Below are positions 8,403 through 17,943 of a stretch of DNA of 64,000 bases, in pieces. Source of the stretch: PMNU01 sp035479875 (GTDB taxonomy: Bacteria > Patescibacteriota > Saccharimonadia > Saccharimonadales > UBA4665); the NCBI GenBank assembly GCA_035479875.1, contig DATIIH010000001.1:62001-126000 (forward strand), read 5' to 3'. Within the stretch, counting starts at the first letter, position 1. Each line of letters begins with the position of its first letter. The notes beneath the pieces were generated by a model. That model did not search any database, was not told the origin of the DNA, and saw nothing but the letters and a program-made list of their open reading frames with translations. A program made the position numbers and the translations under genes.

Positions 8403-11236
8403 AAGCCCTCCCGACGGTTTTCGCTGGTATGCCGCTCCCATAGGTAATACGTTACGCCAGAAACTGCTGCCACTATACTGATGACACCGCCGAGATAGAA
8501 CCAACGCTGCGGCACAAATTCGATCGCCAGGTTAAAGTCGTACGAACCGTCAGCCTCTTTGATACAACTTCTTGCCAGGCCGCATAAAGCTGCCGGATCG
8601 ATATACCAGCCGTTGGTAGTGTCGTTTATATGCACGTGACTGGCTGGCGGGACGGTGGTGCGCGCTGCAAACGGAAGCCGGACGTCATGGTCGCGTTGCA
8701 ATTCTACTTGCCACAGACTATCGTAAGTCTGGTTCATCGCCACATAAAACGGCTGCGCAGCGCCACGAATAGCCACTAACTGGCGCGTAGGGTCAACCGC
8801 CCGATAGTGCAGGCTTTTGGGCGCCTGCAGTGCCGAAGAAGATTGCGCGTTGATCACATAAAATTTGCCTTGGGTGGGCGGAATGCGCGTGAGGCTCACT
8901 TGGTCGTAGCGGGCGATACCCGGGGAGCGGCCGTTCGGGTCGGGATAGGCATAGAGTTGCAAAGCAAGGTGACTTGCACCAGCTGGCACAGCAATCTCGA
9001 CGCCCATGGTACGCCACTGGCCGTTAGTAGCAGGTAAGCGCTGCTGGACAACGCCGTTGGCGTGATCGTCAAATTGTACATGGTAGCCGGCAGAGCGGCC
9101 ACTGCCGATACTTTGGTAATCAAAACTCAATAAATAATGTGCGCCGGCTTGGACGGTAATACTGCCCGGACCCGTGCAGGCGATGTGGTTGCTTGCATCG
9201 AGCTCTAGCGACTGGCGGCCGGCTGTTTTACTTACCGCTACCAGCTTCATACTAATTTCCGGCTGATCATCAAAGTTATAACAATCGCCAACCTTATGCT
9301 GCCATAGACCTTGTTCTAATGATGGATTAGGCACCAGATTCTTGTAGTCAAACGTCGGGTCAGTGTAGGTGAGCGTAAACGGCGTTGCAGCCGGCAGATT
9401 TACAGCCGCATTGCCCGCTGGCAGCGGCCCCAGGCCTGGCTTGAGAATAGTCGACAGCGTAATCTTGTCGCCCAATATACCGTAAAACAGCGGCTGCGTA
9501 CCGGGGCGCACGAACAGCCACCGCTCCGCTCGGGCAGACGCTATCTCACCTTCGATCGAGCCGTTCTGAATATTGGTCGGCGTCAGGCTGGCAAACACGT
9601 CGTGTATCGAATTACTCACTGGCGACGCCGCGGCCGTGACACTGGTGTATTTCTGCTGCAACACTTTGGTTACAAAATTGTAGGTGGCACCGACAGATTG
9701 TTGGCCGCCCGAGGCAAATACCTGGCTCGCAACATATACCGGCTTAGTGGGCGCCTGGTTTGCATACAAATGAAAGGTATTCTGCACAAAACTTTGTTGG
9801 CTGGCAAAGTCATACTGGCCTTCCACCAAGGGCTTTAAATGGTCGTCACAACCAATAATATAGTCGTAGTTAGCCAGGTCAACGATGCTCGCTTCGTCTT
9901 CCATTGCGTTCTTAAGCTGCACCTCTTTAGAAGCCATAATCTGGTTAAACTCGGTGGTGACGGCCGGATTGTTGCGCATAAACGTCAGACAGTCGGCATT
10001 ATTAACAAACAGGGCGGTCTTGTGGCTCAAGTCCAACGCTTGCAAGCCGGCAAAATACTGCGGGGTGCGCAGCGTTAAGATCTTGTGGTACATGTCGGTG
10101 GCAACATAGCCGTTCATAATCAAAAACGTTGCCAGTAAACCAGCTTGCACGAGCACCAAACGCCGGCCTTTTTTAACGCGGTTGAGCAAAATCACCAAGA
10201 TACTAAATAAAGTGAGTGGAATATACAGCTGCCACTTGAGCGGCGAACGGAACGCCCAGCCGCCCGGCAAGCCGATGAGTAGTTTAATAAGCGCGTCCAA
10301 ATGCACAATAGTAACCGTGGCCAGTGCAACAAGCACAATAAAGCAGGTGAAGAACACGCCCAGTCGACGCTTATCGGCAAGCGACAATCGCCGCTCGGTT
10401 CGCAGATACAAGCCCAGCACGATCACATAAAATACAAACACGCCAAAAAAGTAGAGGCTTTGATAGTTATCGTCATAAAACGAGAAGTCTACAAACACAT
10501 CCTTGGATAATGACAGGCCGGTAAACAAATTACCCGTATTAGACACGCCCACCAGCGCCGTGTAATCGGCGGGCGTGGGCGTTATGTTGGTAGATATAAC
10601 GTCTTTACTAACAGTGCCCATACTGATGGTCGGCAAAATAAAATAAAAATTGGCGAGCAAACCCAGTACCACTACGAGCGCCAGCTTATGTATGTTGCGG
10701 CGCAAGAAATTCTGATTGTGCCATGCCAAGTAAATAAAATAGGCAGCGGTGGCCACAGTGTTAACGGCGAAGGTATACGGATGCAAAAATGAGATATTAA
10801 GACAGGCTACCGCCCACAGCAAGAACCGCGGTTGCTGGCGCTGAAACGCGGCGCGCACCGCAAGTAAACAAAACGGCAACATAGCCGCCGCCAACACTAG
10901 TCCTATCTTGGCGACGTTGCCCAAAAAGATCGGGTTGCAGGCGAAAAATAGCGCGCCCACAATTTGCACAGACGTCTTATTAACGTGCAAGAAGTTGCGG
11001 GCAAACACAAAAAACGAGATGAACGCCACCAAGAGCGAAGCCAGGATGTAAAAATAGCTGGCGCCGACGTTACCAAACAGGCCAAAGGCAATAAAATCAG
11101 GCAGGCGACCGGGCAGGCGAATGAGTCCGTCGGGGTTGGCCGTACCGCTTTGGAACGACCACATGTAAAAATACTTGCTCCAATAAGAGGCCCAGTTAAA
11201 CGGCACCAAAAAATCACCCCAGGCCAAAAAACGCAT
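8384..11236 (-). CDS. Giant GT-C-like membrane protein with extracytoplasmic beta-rich domain (AftD-like layout)
   Basis: A 950-aa protein, the largest in the window. Residues 1-380 are a polytopic N-terminus (LAWGDFLVPFNW, then about ten spans and GWAFRSPLKWQLYI). Residues 390-915 are extracytoplasmic, including a stretch with carbohydrate-binding-module character (VPNPSLEQGLW ... YLLSFDYQ ... LALQLYAYPD). A final span lies near 920-940, before a basic tail. This order resembles mycobacterial AftD arabinofuranosyltransferases; homology should be tested. Its ATG shares one base with the TAA of the pyruvyl transferase (TAATG). Likely a polymer glycosyltransferase acting outside the membrane. 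Confidence 0.65.
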   Translation of the reverse strand: MRFLAWGDFLVPFNWASYWSKYFYMWSFQSGTANPDGLIRLPGRLPDFIAFGLFGNVGASYFYILASLLVAFISFFVFARNFLHVNKTSVQIVGALFFACNPIFLGNVAKIGLVLAAAMLPFCLLAVRAAFQRQQPRFLLWAVACLNISFLHPYTFAVNTVATAAYFIYLAWHNQNFLRRNIHKLALVVVLGLLANFYFILPTISMGTVSKDVISTNITPTPADYTALVGVSNTGNLFTGLSLSKDVFVDFSFYDDNYQSLYFFGVFVFYVIVLGLYLRTERRLSLADKRRLGVFFTCFIVLVALATVTIVHLDALIKLLIGLPGGWAFRSPLKWQLYIPLTLFSILVILLNRVKKGRRLVLVQAGLLATFLIMNGYVATDMYHKILTLRTPQYFAGLQALDLSHKTALFVNNADCLTFMRNNPAVTTEFNQIMASKEVQLKNAMEDEASIVDLANYDYIIGCDDHLKPLVEGQYDFASQQSFVQNTFHLYANQAPTKPVYVASQVFASGGQQSVGATYNFVTKVLQQKYTSVTAAASPVSNSIHDVFASLTPTNIQNGSIEGEIASARAERWLFVRPGTQPLFYGILGDKITLSTILKPGLGPLPAGNAAVNLPAATPFTLTYTDPTFDYKNLVPNPSLEQGLWQHKVGDCYNFDDQPEISMKLVAVSKTAGRQSLELDASNHIACTGPGSITVQAGAHYLLSFDYQSIGSGRSAGYHVQFDDHANGVVQQRLPATNGQWRTMGVEIAVPAGASHLALQLYAYPDPNGRSPGIARYDQVSLTRIPPTQGKFYVINAQSSSALQAPKSLHYRAVDPTRQLVAIRGAAQPFYVAMNQTYDSLWQVELQRDHDVRLPFAARTTVPPASHVHINDTTNGWYIDPAALCGLARSCIKEADGSYDFNLAIEFVPQRWFYLGGVISIVAAVSGVTYYLWERHTSENRREGLWRRRK

Positions 11237-12306
11237 TAGGCATTACTCCCGTAAAAGGCATCTACCGAAGCTTGCAGGTCGGCTTGGGTAACACGGTTAA
11301 TGGGCAACTGGCGGTCATCGCTCACTCCGATGTTTTTGAGCAGTTCGTGCACCTTGTTATCGTACACCAGCGGCATAAACGATGTTTTGGTAAGATGCGC
11401 GGTAGCGATGATGTGCAGCTGTGGAGCGATAACCGACAGGTCCTTATGGTGTTTCTTAAAAAACAGGAAGAGTGCCAGCGGATTGTGCGCAAAATCGAGC
11501 AGACGGACATGCCGGTGTTTGGTGCGTAAGCCGCGCGCCCAGCGGTACAATTCCGGGCCTTTGGATTCTGATTCGGCCAGGGCAATAATTGCATCTTTTG
11601 TTTTATTGGCGGCCGCGCATTCCGCCAGCAACTCGTTGAATTGTCCGAAAGTTGCTTGCTGTCTTTTGGCCTGCCAGCGACGGGGCGCCATAAAAATCGT
11701 TTTACCGCGCAGTTTGAGCTTTTTATCCAATTCGTGAGCCTCGCGTTCATACGCCCCGAGATCTAGCTGGTTCACATACCAGGCAATGTCGACGTCCCAA
11801 TATACATGGGATGTAATTCGACTAAAATTTTTGTGCGTTTCGGTGTCGCGCGCCAAGACCAAGTTAGCGGCTTTACCCGCTAGCCACGCTGCTACTCGGC
11901 CAACAGGGGTAGTAGAGCGGTAATAGCCCACCCCCAGTAGGTACACTTTTTTATGCAACAGCCAGCGGCACACCCACAAAAACGCGCTCAGCATAAACGT
12001 ATTGGCATTCATATCGACGCCCCACAAACCACCGCCGCCCACTACAATCTTTTTGCTTCTCAGTGCGGCACGTGTCAATGCCTGTTTGCTCTCGATATTA
12101 ATAATCTTGTAGCCAAAATCGTGGTGCATGCTGGCGTAGTTTCTTGGGTCTTTATAGGCAACGACAACGTCCTTAACGCCGCCGCCGCTTAATAAATTTT
12201 GGAGTACCTCAAGCAACAACTCATCGCCGTAATTGCCGCCGCCATAATAGCCAAGCAGCAGGCTGTGCTCTAAGTTGGTCTGCGACAAAAAGGTGGTAAG
12301 CTTCAT
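11236..12306 (-). CDS. Polysaccharide pyruvyl transferase family protein (CsaB-like)
   Basis: A 356-aa soluble protein with the family hallmarks LLGYYGGGNYGDELLLE near the N-terminus, VVGGGGLWG, LGVGYYRS and VLARDTETHKN. CsaB-type enzymes transfer pyruvate from PEP to a sugar of a secondary wall polymer, creating the ketal that anchors SLH-domain proteins. In this operon it probably pyruvylates the same polymer the glycosyltransferases build. Overlaps the GT4 gene by four bases (ATGA). Other members of the family modify exopolysaccharide, so the acceptor is not certain. Confidence 0.8.
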   Translation of the reverse strand: MKLTTFLSQTNLEHSLLLGYYGGGNYGDELLLEVLQNLLSGGGVKDVVVAYKDPRNYASMHHDFGYKIINIESKQALTRAALRSKKIVVGGGGLWGVDMNANTFMLSAFLWVCRWLLHKKVYLLGVGYYRSTTPVGRVAAWLAGKAANLVLARDTETHKNFSRITSHVYWDVDIAWYVNQLDLGAYEREAHELDKKLKLRGKTIFMAPRRWQAKRQQATFGQFNELLAECAAANKTKDAIIALAESESKGPELYRWARGLRTKHRHVRLLDFAHNPLALFLFFKKHHKDLSVIAPQLHIIATAHLTKTSFMPLVYDNKVHELLKNIGVSDDRQLPINRVTQADLQASVDAFYGSNA

Positions 12307-13418
12307 GACAACCCCACAGCCGTTTTAAAGTCGTGGTAGCTCTGAGCAAAATTGATTTGTTTGCTCCACTCCCAGGCACTCGTTCGAATCCGTTCATATA
12401 ATGGCTGATCTTCGAGCATGTGGGTTATGCCGTCGGCCATTGCCTCGGGGTGGGGGGCGGTCACTAAACCGGTCTGGCCGCTGCGCACACTATCCCGTAA
12501 GCCGGGCACGTCGTATACCACGGCGGGCGTGCCTTGGCTGGCGGCTTCGGTTACTATCAAACCCCAGCCTTCTTTGACCGACGTGACGGTAATCAGGTGG
12601 CAGCGGCGCATGAGCTCCGGCTTGTCGGCCTGGGGAATGCGGCCCAGATATGCGATGTCGTCGGCATACTTACTGTGCGCGGCGTAATCCAATACCGCAC
12701 GACCATAGGCTCCGCCAGCATCGCCAGCAATCTTCATCTGCAGGTTAGGCATACGCTGCTTAGCTAGCTCAAAAGCTTTAATTTGGTCGAGCGTACGCTT
12801 CATGGCCCGAATGCCGCCCAGGCTTAAGACGGTTGGCCGGCGATATTTACGGCCGCGCGCCAGATCGCTGAGCGGCTTAAACTCAATACCTTCCGATATG
12901 ATACTGATCTTGTCGAGGGGAAAGCCATAGCGGGCCATCTCTTGGCGTGAACTCTCCGAAACGGTAATTAGTGGTACTTTGGCGTTACCTAAAATATGTG
13001 TCGCCAACGGCTCAAACACATAGTAGCCAGCGTAACTCACTGGCGGCTTAGCCTCGTGCAACCACACTTCGCGCTCCAGGTGATGATAAAACAAAAACCG
13101 CTGTGATCTTTTGCCAAACAGCACACTAAAGTACGGCGCGCCGTTAACTTCTTCAACCACGATGTCGAACTTATTACGCAGGTAACGTATGTAGTAGGCG
13201 GCCGCTTGCCACGGGTGCAAGTAACGATTATTGCCAACGCGAATAACCGTGACGCCGTCTACCGATTCGCTTTTTAGCGCACCCGTGTAGCCACAAGTAA
13301 GCAGCGTGACGTCATGGCCTTCGGCAGTCAGACGCAGGCGCAACTCGTGCGAGATTACTTCGGCACCGCCAGCCGATGGATGGGTGCGGTCTTTCCAGGT
13401 AAGCCATAGAATATTCAT
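12303..13418 (-). CDS. Glycosyltransferase family 4
   Basis: A 371-aa GT-B protein. The N-terminal acceptor domain begins ILWLTWKDRTHPSAGGAEV; the C-terminal donor domain has VLSLGGIRAMKR, LGRIPQADKPELMRRCH and the E-x7-E motif in EGWGLIVTEAASQGTP. It acts at the cytosolic membrane face, adding a nucleotide-activated hexose to a lipid-linked glycan. ATGA overlaps link it to both neighbours. Confidence 0.9.
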   Translation of the reverse strand: MNILWLTWKDRTHPSAGGAEVISHELRLRLTAEGHDVTLLTCGYTGALKSESVDGVTVIRVGNNRYLHPWQAAAYYIRYLRNKFDIVVEEVNGAPYFSVLFGKRSQRFLFYHHLEREVWLHEAKPPVSYAGYYVFEPLATHILGNAKVPLITVSESSRQEMARYGFPLDKISIISEGIEFKPLSDLARGRKYRRPTVLSLGGIRAMKRTLDQIKAFELAKQRMPNLQMKIAGDAGGAYGRAVLDYAAHSKYADDIAYLGRIPQADKPELMRRCHLITVTSVKEGWGLIVTEAASQGTPAVVYDVPGLRDSVRSGQTGLVTAPHPEAMADGITHMLEDQPLYERIRTSAWEWSKQINFAQSYHDFKTAVGLS

Positions 13419-14455
13419 GCTTTGGCTACCTCCTGCGGCAAAGCGGCCGCTTCGTCGGCAGACTGATCCTGGGCAGCTTCGATGGCTAGAACGGGCACTT
13501 CGGCCAGCTCGGGCACCGATGGCTTTTCTCTGATCACGTACAATGGCCGGTTAGTTACCTCGGCATGAATGTTGGCAATGTACAGCGAGATTAGTCCCAA
13601 GCAAGCCAAAATAACCCCCACCAAAAAGAGTATTAAAATCGCCAGCATATCGACGCCGTTAAATAATAGCCTCATGGGGTCGTGCATTATATAGCGCTCG
13701 ATGTACATAAATAGCCCGGCTGGAATGCTTATTGTGAGGATGAACACCCCGAGGTAGCCAGCCAACTTCAACGGCAACAAGCTATTACTCGTAAAACTAT
13801 TGATCGCTAGAGCCACGAGCTTACGAAAGCTGTAATTGGGCTGTCCGCTGTGGCGTGGCTCTTGCTTAAAGTACACGTAAGCGCGCTTATAACCGAGCCA
13901 GTCAATCAGTCCGCGGGTGATACGATTGTGCTCTGTGAGCTGCTTAAACGAATCAATAACTTGGCGGTCGAGCAGGCGGTAGTCGGTGGCGTTAGGCATA
14001 ACTTTGCCGTGGCCGATAGCCTGCATAATGCGATAAAACCAATGCGCACCAAGCCGTCGGAGGCCGCTCATACTCCGCGAAGCAAACACACCAATCACTA
14101 TGTCGGCGCCACCCTCCCAGCGCTTAATAAACTCGCATAATAAGCGCGGTGGCATTTGTAAATCGGCGTCCATGGCGATTGCCGCATCGCCCTTAGCTTC
14201 ATGCAGCCCGGCGCTCTCAGCTGCTTCCTTACCAAAATTACGCGCCAGTTCTAATAAATGTACGTTCGGGTCGCGGGCTTCTAGTTGCTGCAAGATCGCA
14301 GTTGACTCGTCCTCACTCCCGTCGTCGATAAAAATAATTTCGAATTGGTAAGGTAGTTGATTAATGTTTTTGATAATTTCTTTGTAGAGCAGTGGCAAAT
14401 TGTCCGCCTCGTTATACACTGGTATAACGATTGAGACCAGTTTTTGCTGTGTCAT
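13415..14455 (-). CDS. Polyprenyl-phosphate glycosyltransferase (GT2, DPM1/GtrB-like)
   Basis: A 346-aa protein: GT2 domain (VSIVIPVYNEADNLPLL, IIFIDDGSEDES, AMDADLQMPP as the DXD-like motif), then two membrane spans near residues 230-300 and a cytosolic tail. Such enzymes load a sugar onto undecaprenyl phosphate, supplying GT-C enzymes such as the two encoded downstream. Start 14455 is chosen for the AAGGAGGT eight bases upstream and the ATGA overlap with the flippase; the longer open frame to 14578 reads through the flippase. Confidence 0.9.
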   Translation of the reverse strand: MTQQKLVSIVIPVYNEADNLPLLYKEIIKNINQLPYQFEIIFIDDGSEDESTAILQQLEARDPNVHLLELARNFGKEAAESAGLHEAKGDAAIAMDADLQMPPRLLCEFIKRWEGGADIVIGVFASRSMSGLRRLGAHWFYRIMQAIGHGKVMPNATDYRLLDRQVIDSFKQLTEHNRITRGLIDWLGYKRAYVYFKQEPRHSGQPNYSFRKLVALAINSFTSNSLLPLKLAGYLGVFILTISIPAGLFMYIERYIMHDPMRLLFNGVDMLAILILFLVGVILACLGLISLYIANIHAEVTNRPLYVIREKPSVPELAEVPVLAIEAAQDQSADEAAALPQEVAKA

Positions 14456-15717
14456 CCTGTATACCTCCTTTCTATTACTTTCCACCCGCCGAACAGCGCG
14501 AGCATGGCGAGGCTGCCAAATAGCAACCCATCCACGACCGCGGCCGGCGACCCGTGATGCAACACAATCATGGCGCAACTGGCGCCCAAACCAAGTACAG
14601 TAGCCACAGCCACGCCATAGCGACGCAACGCCAAATAGTACGCCACCAGCAGGTTGAGGACGGCGACGATAGCTATGGCAATGCTCAGACGCGGCAGTAA
14701 TGTTGCGTAGGCTAGGTAGTGCTCGCCCATCAAAGCTCTGATCACCAGGCGTGGCGTAGCCACCAGTACCGCGAGCACCGGCAGCCCGATGCCACCCAGA
14801 AGCAGCAATGACTTTTTAAGCAGCTGCCGGTTTTGCTCCGGGCTATGCTTGAGCCGAATCGCGGCCATCAACACCTGGCCGATCGACGCCGTAAGGAAAA
14901 ATACAATTCGGGCGGCGGCGGCAATGCCAGCATATGCGCCGGCTGTGCCCGGGCTAAAGTAGTGTTTGACAAACAAGATATCGACGCTATATTGCAGGGT
15001 AAGGGCCAGCGACGCCACAAGCACTATCGCTCCATATCGCAGCTCGGGCAGCAAAATGCGCATATCCGGCAGCGCCAGCCAGCGCTTGCCGCCGGCTTGC
15101 TTGAGTCCCCACTTGTACGCCCACCAAGCCACAAACCCCCAAGCAACAACTTGCGCGGCCACAACGCCGCCAATCGCACCCACCGTACCTAAGCCAGCAA
15201 GCACCAGGGCAACCGAAAACGCCAATTTACCCGCCGCCACAATGATATTGCCAGCTGAAACCAACCCAAATCTTTGGCGCCCGCGCAAATATGCGCTGCG
15301 CAGCGTGAACGGCACGGCAGCCACCACTGCGCCGCCAAGCAACATAAATGGCCAGCTGCTAGTAAAGTGCAAAAACGACTGCAGACGGGAACGAAATACA
15401 ACACTCAGCACCAAAAGCAGCAGCGCCACCACCAATGCGAGCTTCTCAAATTCAAATACAAACAGGTTGCGGGCGGCCGCATCGGCGTAGTTGGTTACTA
15501 TGTTTACAACCACCAGACTAAAGACAACTAAAAAGATACCTAGCTGCAAAAACAGCGATACCAACGTTTGCACTTCACCGAAAGCACCAGGCGACAATAA
15601 GCGCCCGAGAATCGGATAATACAAATAGTTAAGAGCCCCAACCGCTACCGAACCGGAAAAAAAGACAGCATTATCTCGCAGAAATTGGCTGTGGCGCATA
15701 TGACGTAGTGCGTTCAT
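14452..15717 (-). CDS. Polysaccharide flippase (Wzx/MOP superfamily)
   Basis: A 421-aa integral membrane protein with about 12 spans. It has the family N-terminus (FLRDNAVFFSGSVAVGALNYLYYPILGR is the first span region) and PFTLRSAYLRGRQRFG. It should flip a lipid-linked oligosaccharide or stabilise the polymer exporter. The start is uncertain: 15717 gives the usual short cytosolic lead, with GAGG nine bases upstream; 15813 is possible. First gene of the operon that runs to 6317. Confidence 0.85.
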   Translation of the reverse strand: MNALRHMRHSQFLRDNAVFFSGSVAVGALNYLYYPILGRLLSPGAFGEVQTLVSLFLQLGIFLVVFSLVVVNIVTNYADAAARNLFVFEFEKLALVVALLLLVLSVVFRSRLQSFLHFTSSWPFMLLGGAVVAAVPFTLRSAYLRGRQRFGLVSAGNIIVAAGKLAFSVALVLAGLGTVGAIGGVVAAQVVAWGFVAWWAYKWGLKQAGGKRWLALPDMRILLPELRYGAIVLVASLALTLQYSVDILFVKHYFSPGTAGAYAGIAAAARIVFFLTASIGQVLMAAIRLKHSPEQNRQLLKKSLLLLGGIGLPVLAVLVATPRLVIRALMGEHYLAYATLLPRLSIAIAIVAVLNLLVAYYLALRRYGVAVATVLGLGASCAMIVLHHGSPAAVVDGLLFGSLAMLALFGGWKVIERRYTG

Positions 15718-15844
15718 GCGCGGAAACCTCAAAAGTGCCAACTTACTGTTAATTACAACGTGAGCCGTCCTATTGTCCCATAGGGTCCATGGCCTCAATA
15801 TGAAATTATTCACTGAGCAGGCGTGTTATATTTTTCTGCCCGTG

Positions 15845-15880
15845 GCCCGCTCGCGGGGAGGCAACTTGTAGCGAGCGGGC
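15845..15880. repeat. Strong GC-rich inverted repeat between the CHAP gene and the flippase
   Basis: GCCCGCTCGC (15845-15854) and GCGAGCGGGC (15871-15880) form a perfect 10-bp stem, extendable by a bulged CGTG/CACG pairing. It lies just after the CHAP gene stop. No T run follows on either strand, so it may be an RNA 3'-end stabiliser or a non-canonical terminator. Confidence 0.55.
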
Positions 15881-15908
15881 ACGTACCAATTTGCTAGATT
15901 TTGCCGGG

Positions 15909-17855
15909 CTAGAACTTGAGCAACGGCCATTTCCAGTACAGCGGGTTGGGCTGTTTGACCATCGTCGGTGTGGCAAGGCCGCTCGTGCCGGTGTTCCGGA
16001 ATTCGTACAGCACTGGCCCGTCAACATCGCTACCAGAGACGGCCACCAGGCCAATCCTGCCGCTCGTATCAGCGCTAAAGTTGCCGATTTCCCACTTTAA
16101 GTGGTCCACCAGCCAGCCGCTGCCCGGACTTTGTAGGGTCACTCCGTCCGCTATTGAGGGCGTGGTTAATGTAGAGGTCGACTGCATCCAGCCGATCACT
16201 GGCGTCGCGTCCGGGTTGCGCGATACGTACACTAGATCGCTCTTGCCGTCGCCGTCCACATCGCCAGCCATAATTTGCAGGTTCGGCCACTTCCAATACA
16301 GCGGATTGGGCTGTTTGACCACTGCTGGCGTCGAAAGGGCAGAGCCGCTGGAAGTCATCTCATAAAAAGTGGGCGGGTCGATCTGACTGCCGGAAAGCAC
16401 GGCAATATCTGCCTTATGGTCTCCGTTAAAATCGCCAACCGCCCACTTGAGGTTCGGCACCTTCCAGCCGGGCGAGGGAAGCGTCTCTAGCCCCGCCGGA
16501 TCGGCCATGCTTGGCGTCATACCCGTGGAAGTCGACTGGAACCAACCGATAGACGGGTTATTGTTGTTAATGTCGGTAGAGATGTACAGTAAGTCGCTCT
16601 TGCCATCACCGTTAAAGTCGCCAGAGAAGAACTCCAGCAGGGGCCATTTCCAGGACGTCGGATTAAGTGACTTAACGGGCGTTGGGGCATTAAAACCGCT
16701 GCCGTTACTCAAAAATTCGTACACAACTGGTGCATCCGTTGCGCTGCCGGACACTGCTACGAGGTCGTCTTTGCTGTCGCCGTTGAAATCACCGGACACC
16801 CACTTGAGGTTGTCAAATTTCCAGCCTGGGGCGGGCAAGTTCAACCCGCTTGCCGCCGGGTCGGCCAATCCCGCCAGGGGTGGCGTGACCGTCGAGGTGG
16901 AGCGGAACCAGCTCACCGCCGGCGAGCCATCGGCCGTACTCTTTGACACGGCAATCACGTCCTTCTTGCCGTCGCCGTCCACATCGGCCGCGAGCTGCAG
17001 AATGTCGTTCGGACAGCCGTTATTCACCGGATTGCCGGCAGTAATATGACACCAGTCATTAGAGTCGGTCCCACCGTCGCCATCGGTATCAGGATCGTTA
17101 AGAACATCTCCATTAAGACCCTTATTTGGGCCATTTACATCAATAAAATGATCCCACACATCTGTGCCAGTGTTCCGTTTAAAGTAACCACTGGAGTCCC
17201 TCGTGTTATAAGTATTGGCCGAATACTCACCAACAGTGCCTTTGTTCATTTCCGCCGTCGTAAAAGAAGTGACGTTACCATTCGCATCTTTACTGACGCT
17301 CGTAACAAAGCCGACATGGCCATAGCCGCTAGCCCCGGTATCGCTTTGCGCAATATCTCCTGGCTCAATATTTGTAATTGTTGTACCTGTGATGACATCG
17401 GCTGGAGGAGCCGCCGTATCCCAGGCCGTAGCATTGCCCCAACCACCCACCGTAGTGCCGTCATACTTGCTAACCCAGTACGCCACGCCGTCTGTACAGT
17501 TGCGGTATCCATACCCACGAGAAGACAATTCCGAAGGGTCATTAGTAACTTCTGTGTGGGTTGGTCCCCAGTCATAGTTCGAGCACGCACCTGTCACGTT
17601 GTAAGGCGCGTGTTCGCATGGCATGCTGCCATCTGGATAGTCGTTGGCAAATGTCGTCGCATACGCCGGATGCGAGTCAAGCATTGTCTCACCGACGCCA
17701 GCAGCTACGCCGGCACCACCAACGAGTGCGAGACTAAGTGCAATTCGGCCACCCACGCGCCTACATGCATCAACGACTGTTTGAAAATGGCTGCCCTCAG
17801 CCTCGGTCACTAATAATGGGTCGGGCGTAACACACCCCTCCTGATTTCTGGACAT
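15909..17855 (-). CDS. Secreted CHAP-domain peptidoglycan hydrolase with FG-GAP/VCBS repeats
   Basis: A 648-aa exported protein. A hydrophobic signal (IALSLALVGGAGVAAGVG) follows a 35-residue lead. A CHAP domain (about 85-245) has its Cys in YRNCTDGVAYWVSKY and its His in SGYGHVGFVTSV. A thrombospondin-3-like Ca loop (DPDTDGDGGTD) and six FG-GAP/VCBS blades follow, each with a Ca-binding loop such as DVDGDGKKD or DFNGDGKSD. Likely cleaves peptide cross-links or acts as a surface adhesin with an active hydrolase head. The protein ends abruptly after a WKWPLLKF repeat unit. AGGGAGT lies about eight bases before the ATG. Confidence 0.85.
   Translation of the reverse strand: MSRNQEGCVTPDPLLVTEAEGSHFQTVVDACRRVGGRIALSLALVGGAGVAAGVGETMLDSHPAYATTFANDYPDGSMPCEHAPYNVTGACSNYDWGPTHTEVTNDPSELSSRGYGYRNCTDGVAYWVSKYDGTTVGGWGNATAWDTAAPPADVITGTTITNIEPGDIAQSDTGASGYGHVGFVTSVSKDANGNVTSFTTAEMNKGTVGEYSANTYNTRDSSGYFKRNTGTDVWDHFIDVNGPNKGLNGDVLNDPDTDGDGGTDSNDWCHITAGNPVNNGCPNDILQLAADVDGDGKKDVIAVSKSTADGSPAVSWFRSTSTVTPPLAGLADPAASGLNLPAPGWKFDNLKWVSGDFNGDSKDDLVAVSGSATDAPVVYEFLSNGSGFNAPTPVKSLNPTSWKWPLLEFFSGDFNGDGKSDLLYISTDINNNNPSIGWFQSTSTGMTPSMADPAGLETLPSPGWKVPNLKWAVGDFNGDHKADIAVLSGSQIDPPTFYEMTSSGSALSTPAVVKQPNPLYWKWPNLQIMAGDVDGDGKSDLVYVSRNPDATPVIGWMQSTSTLTTPSIADGVTLQSPGSGWLVDHLKWEIGNFSADTSGRIGLVAVSGSDVDGPVLYEFRNTGTSGLATPTMVKQPNPLYWKWPLLKF
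15931..16320 (-). repeat. Near-identical 30-bp direct repeat units in the FG-GAP region
   Basis: The 30 bases at 15931-15960 and at 16291-16320 differ at only two positions and lie exactly 360 bp (120 codons) apart. They encode the same VKQPNPLYWKWP motif. The period equals two FG-GAP blades, suggesting growth by duplication of a two-blade unit. Confidence 0.8.
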
Positions 17856-17943
17856 AGTAAATACTCCCTATCGCCACATGACGAGAGATTAAGATTGATT
17901 AAATTTACTGAGCTACTCTAAGAAACAGCACGCCTAGCACTGG

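Noticed and set aside
14456..14578. Longer start for the GT2 gene
   Set aside because: The extension is an Arg-rich shadow of the flippase gene; AAGGAGGT fits the ATG at 14455.
15931..16320. CRISPR-like repeat spacing
   Set aside because: Only two long copies 360 bp apart, in frame and coding for protein repeats; not an array.
16447..17049. 200-codon plus-strand open frame
   Set aside because: Antisense shadow of the FG-GAP repeats; it mirrors their periodicity.
17046..17813. 255-codon plus-strand open frame
   Set aside because: It is antisense to the CHAP domain and signal peptide, has an Arg/Ile-rich composition with no recognisable motif, and lacks a promoter or ribosome site. The opposite frame has clear domains.
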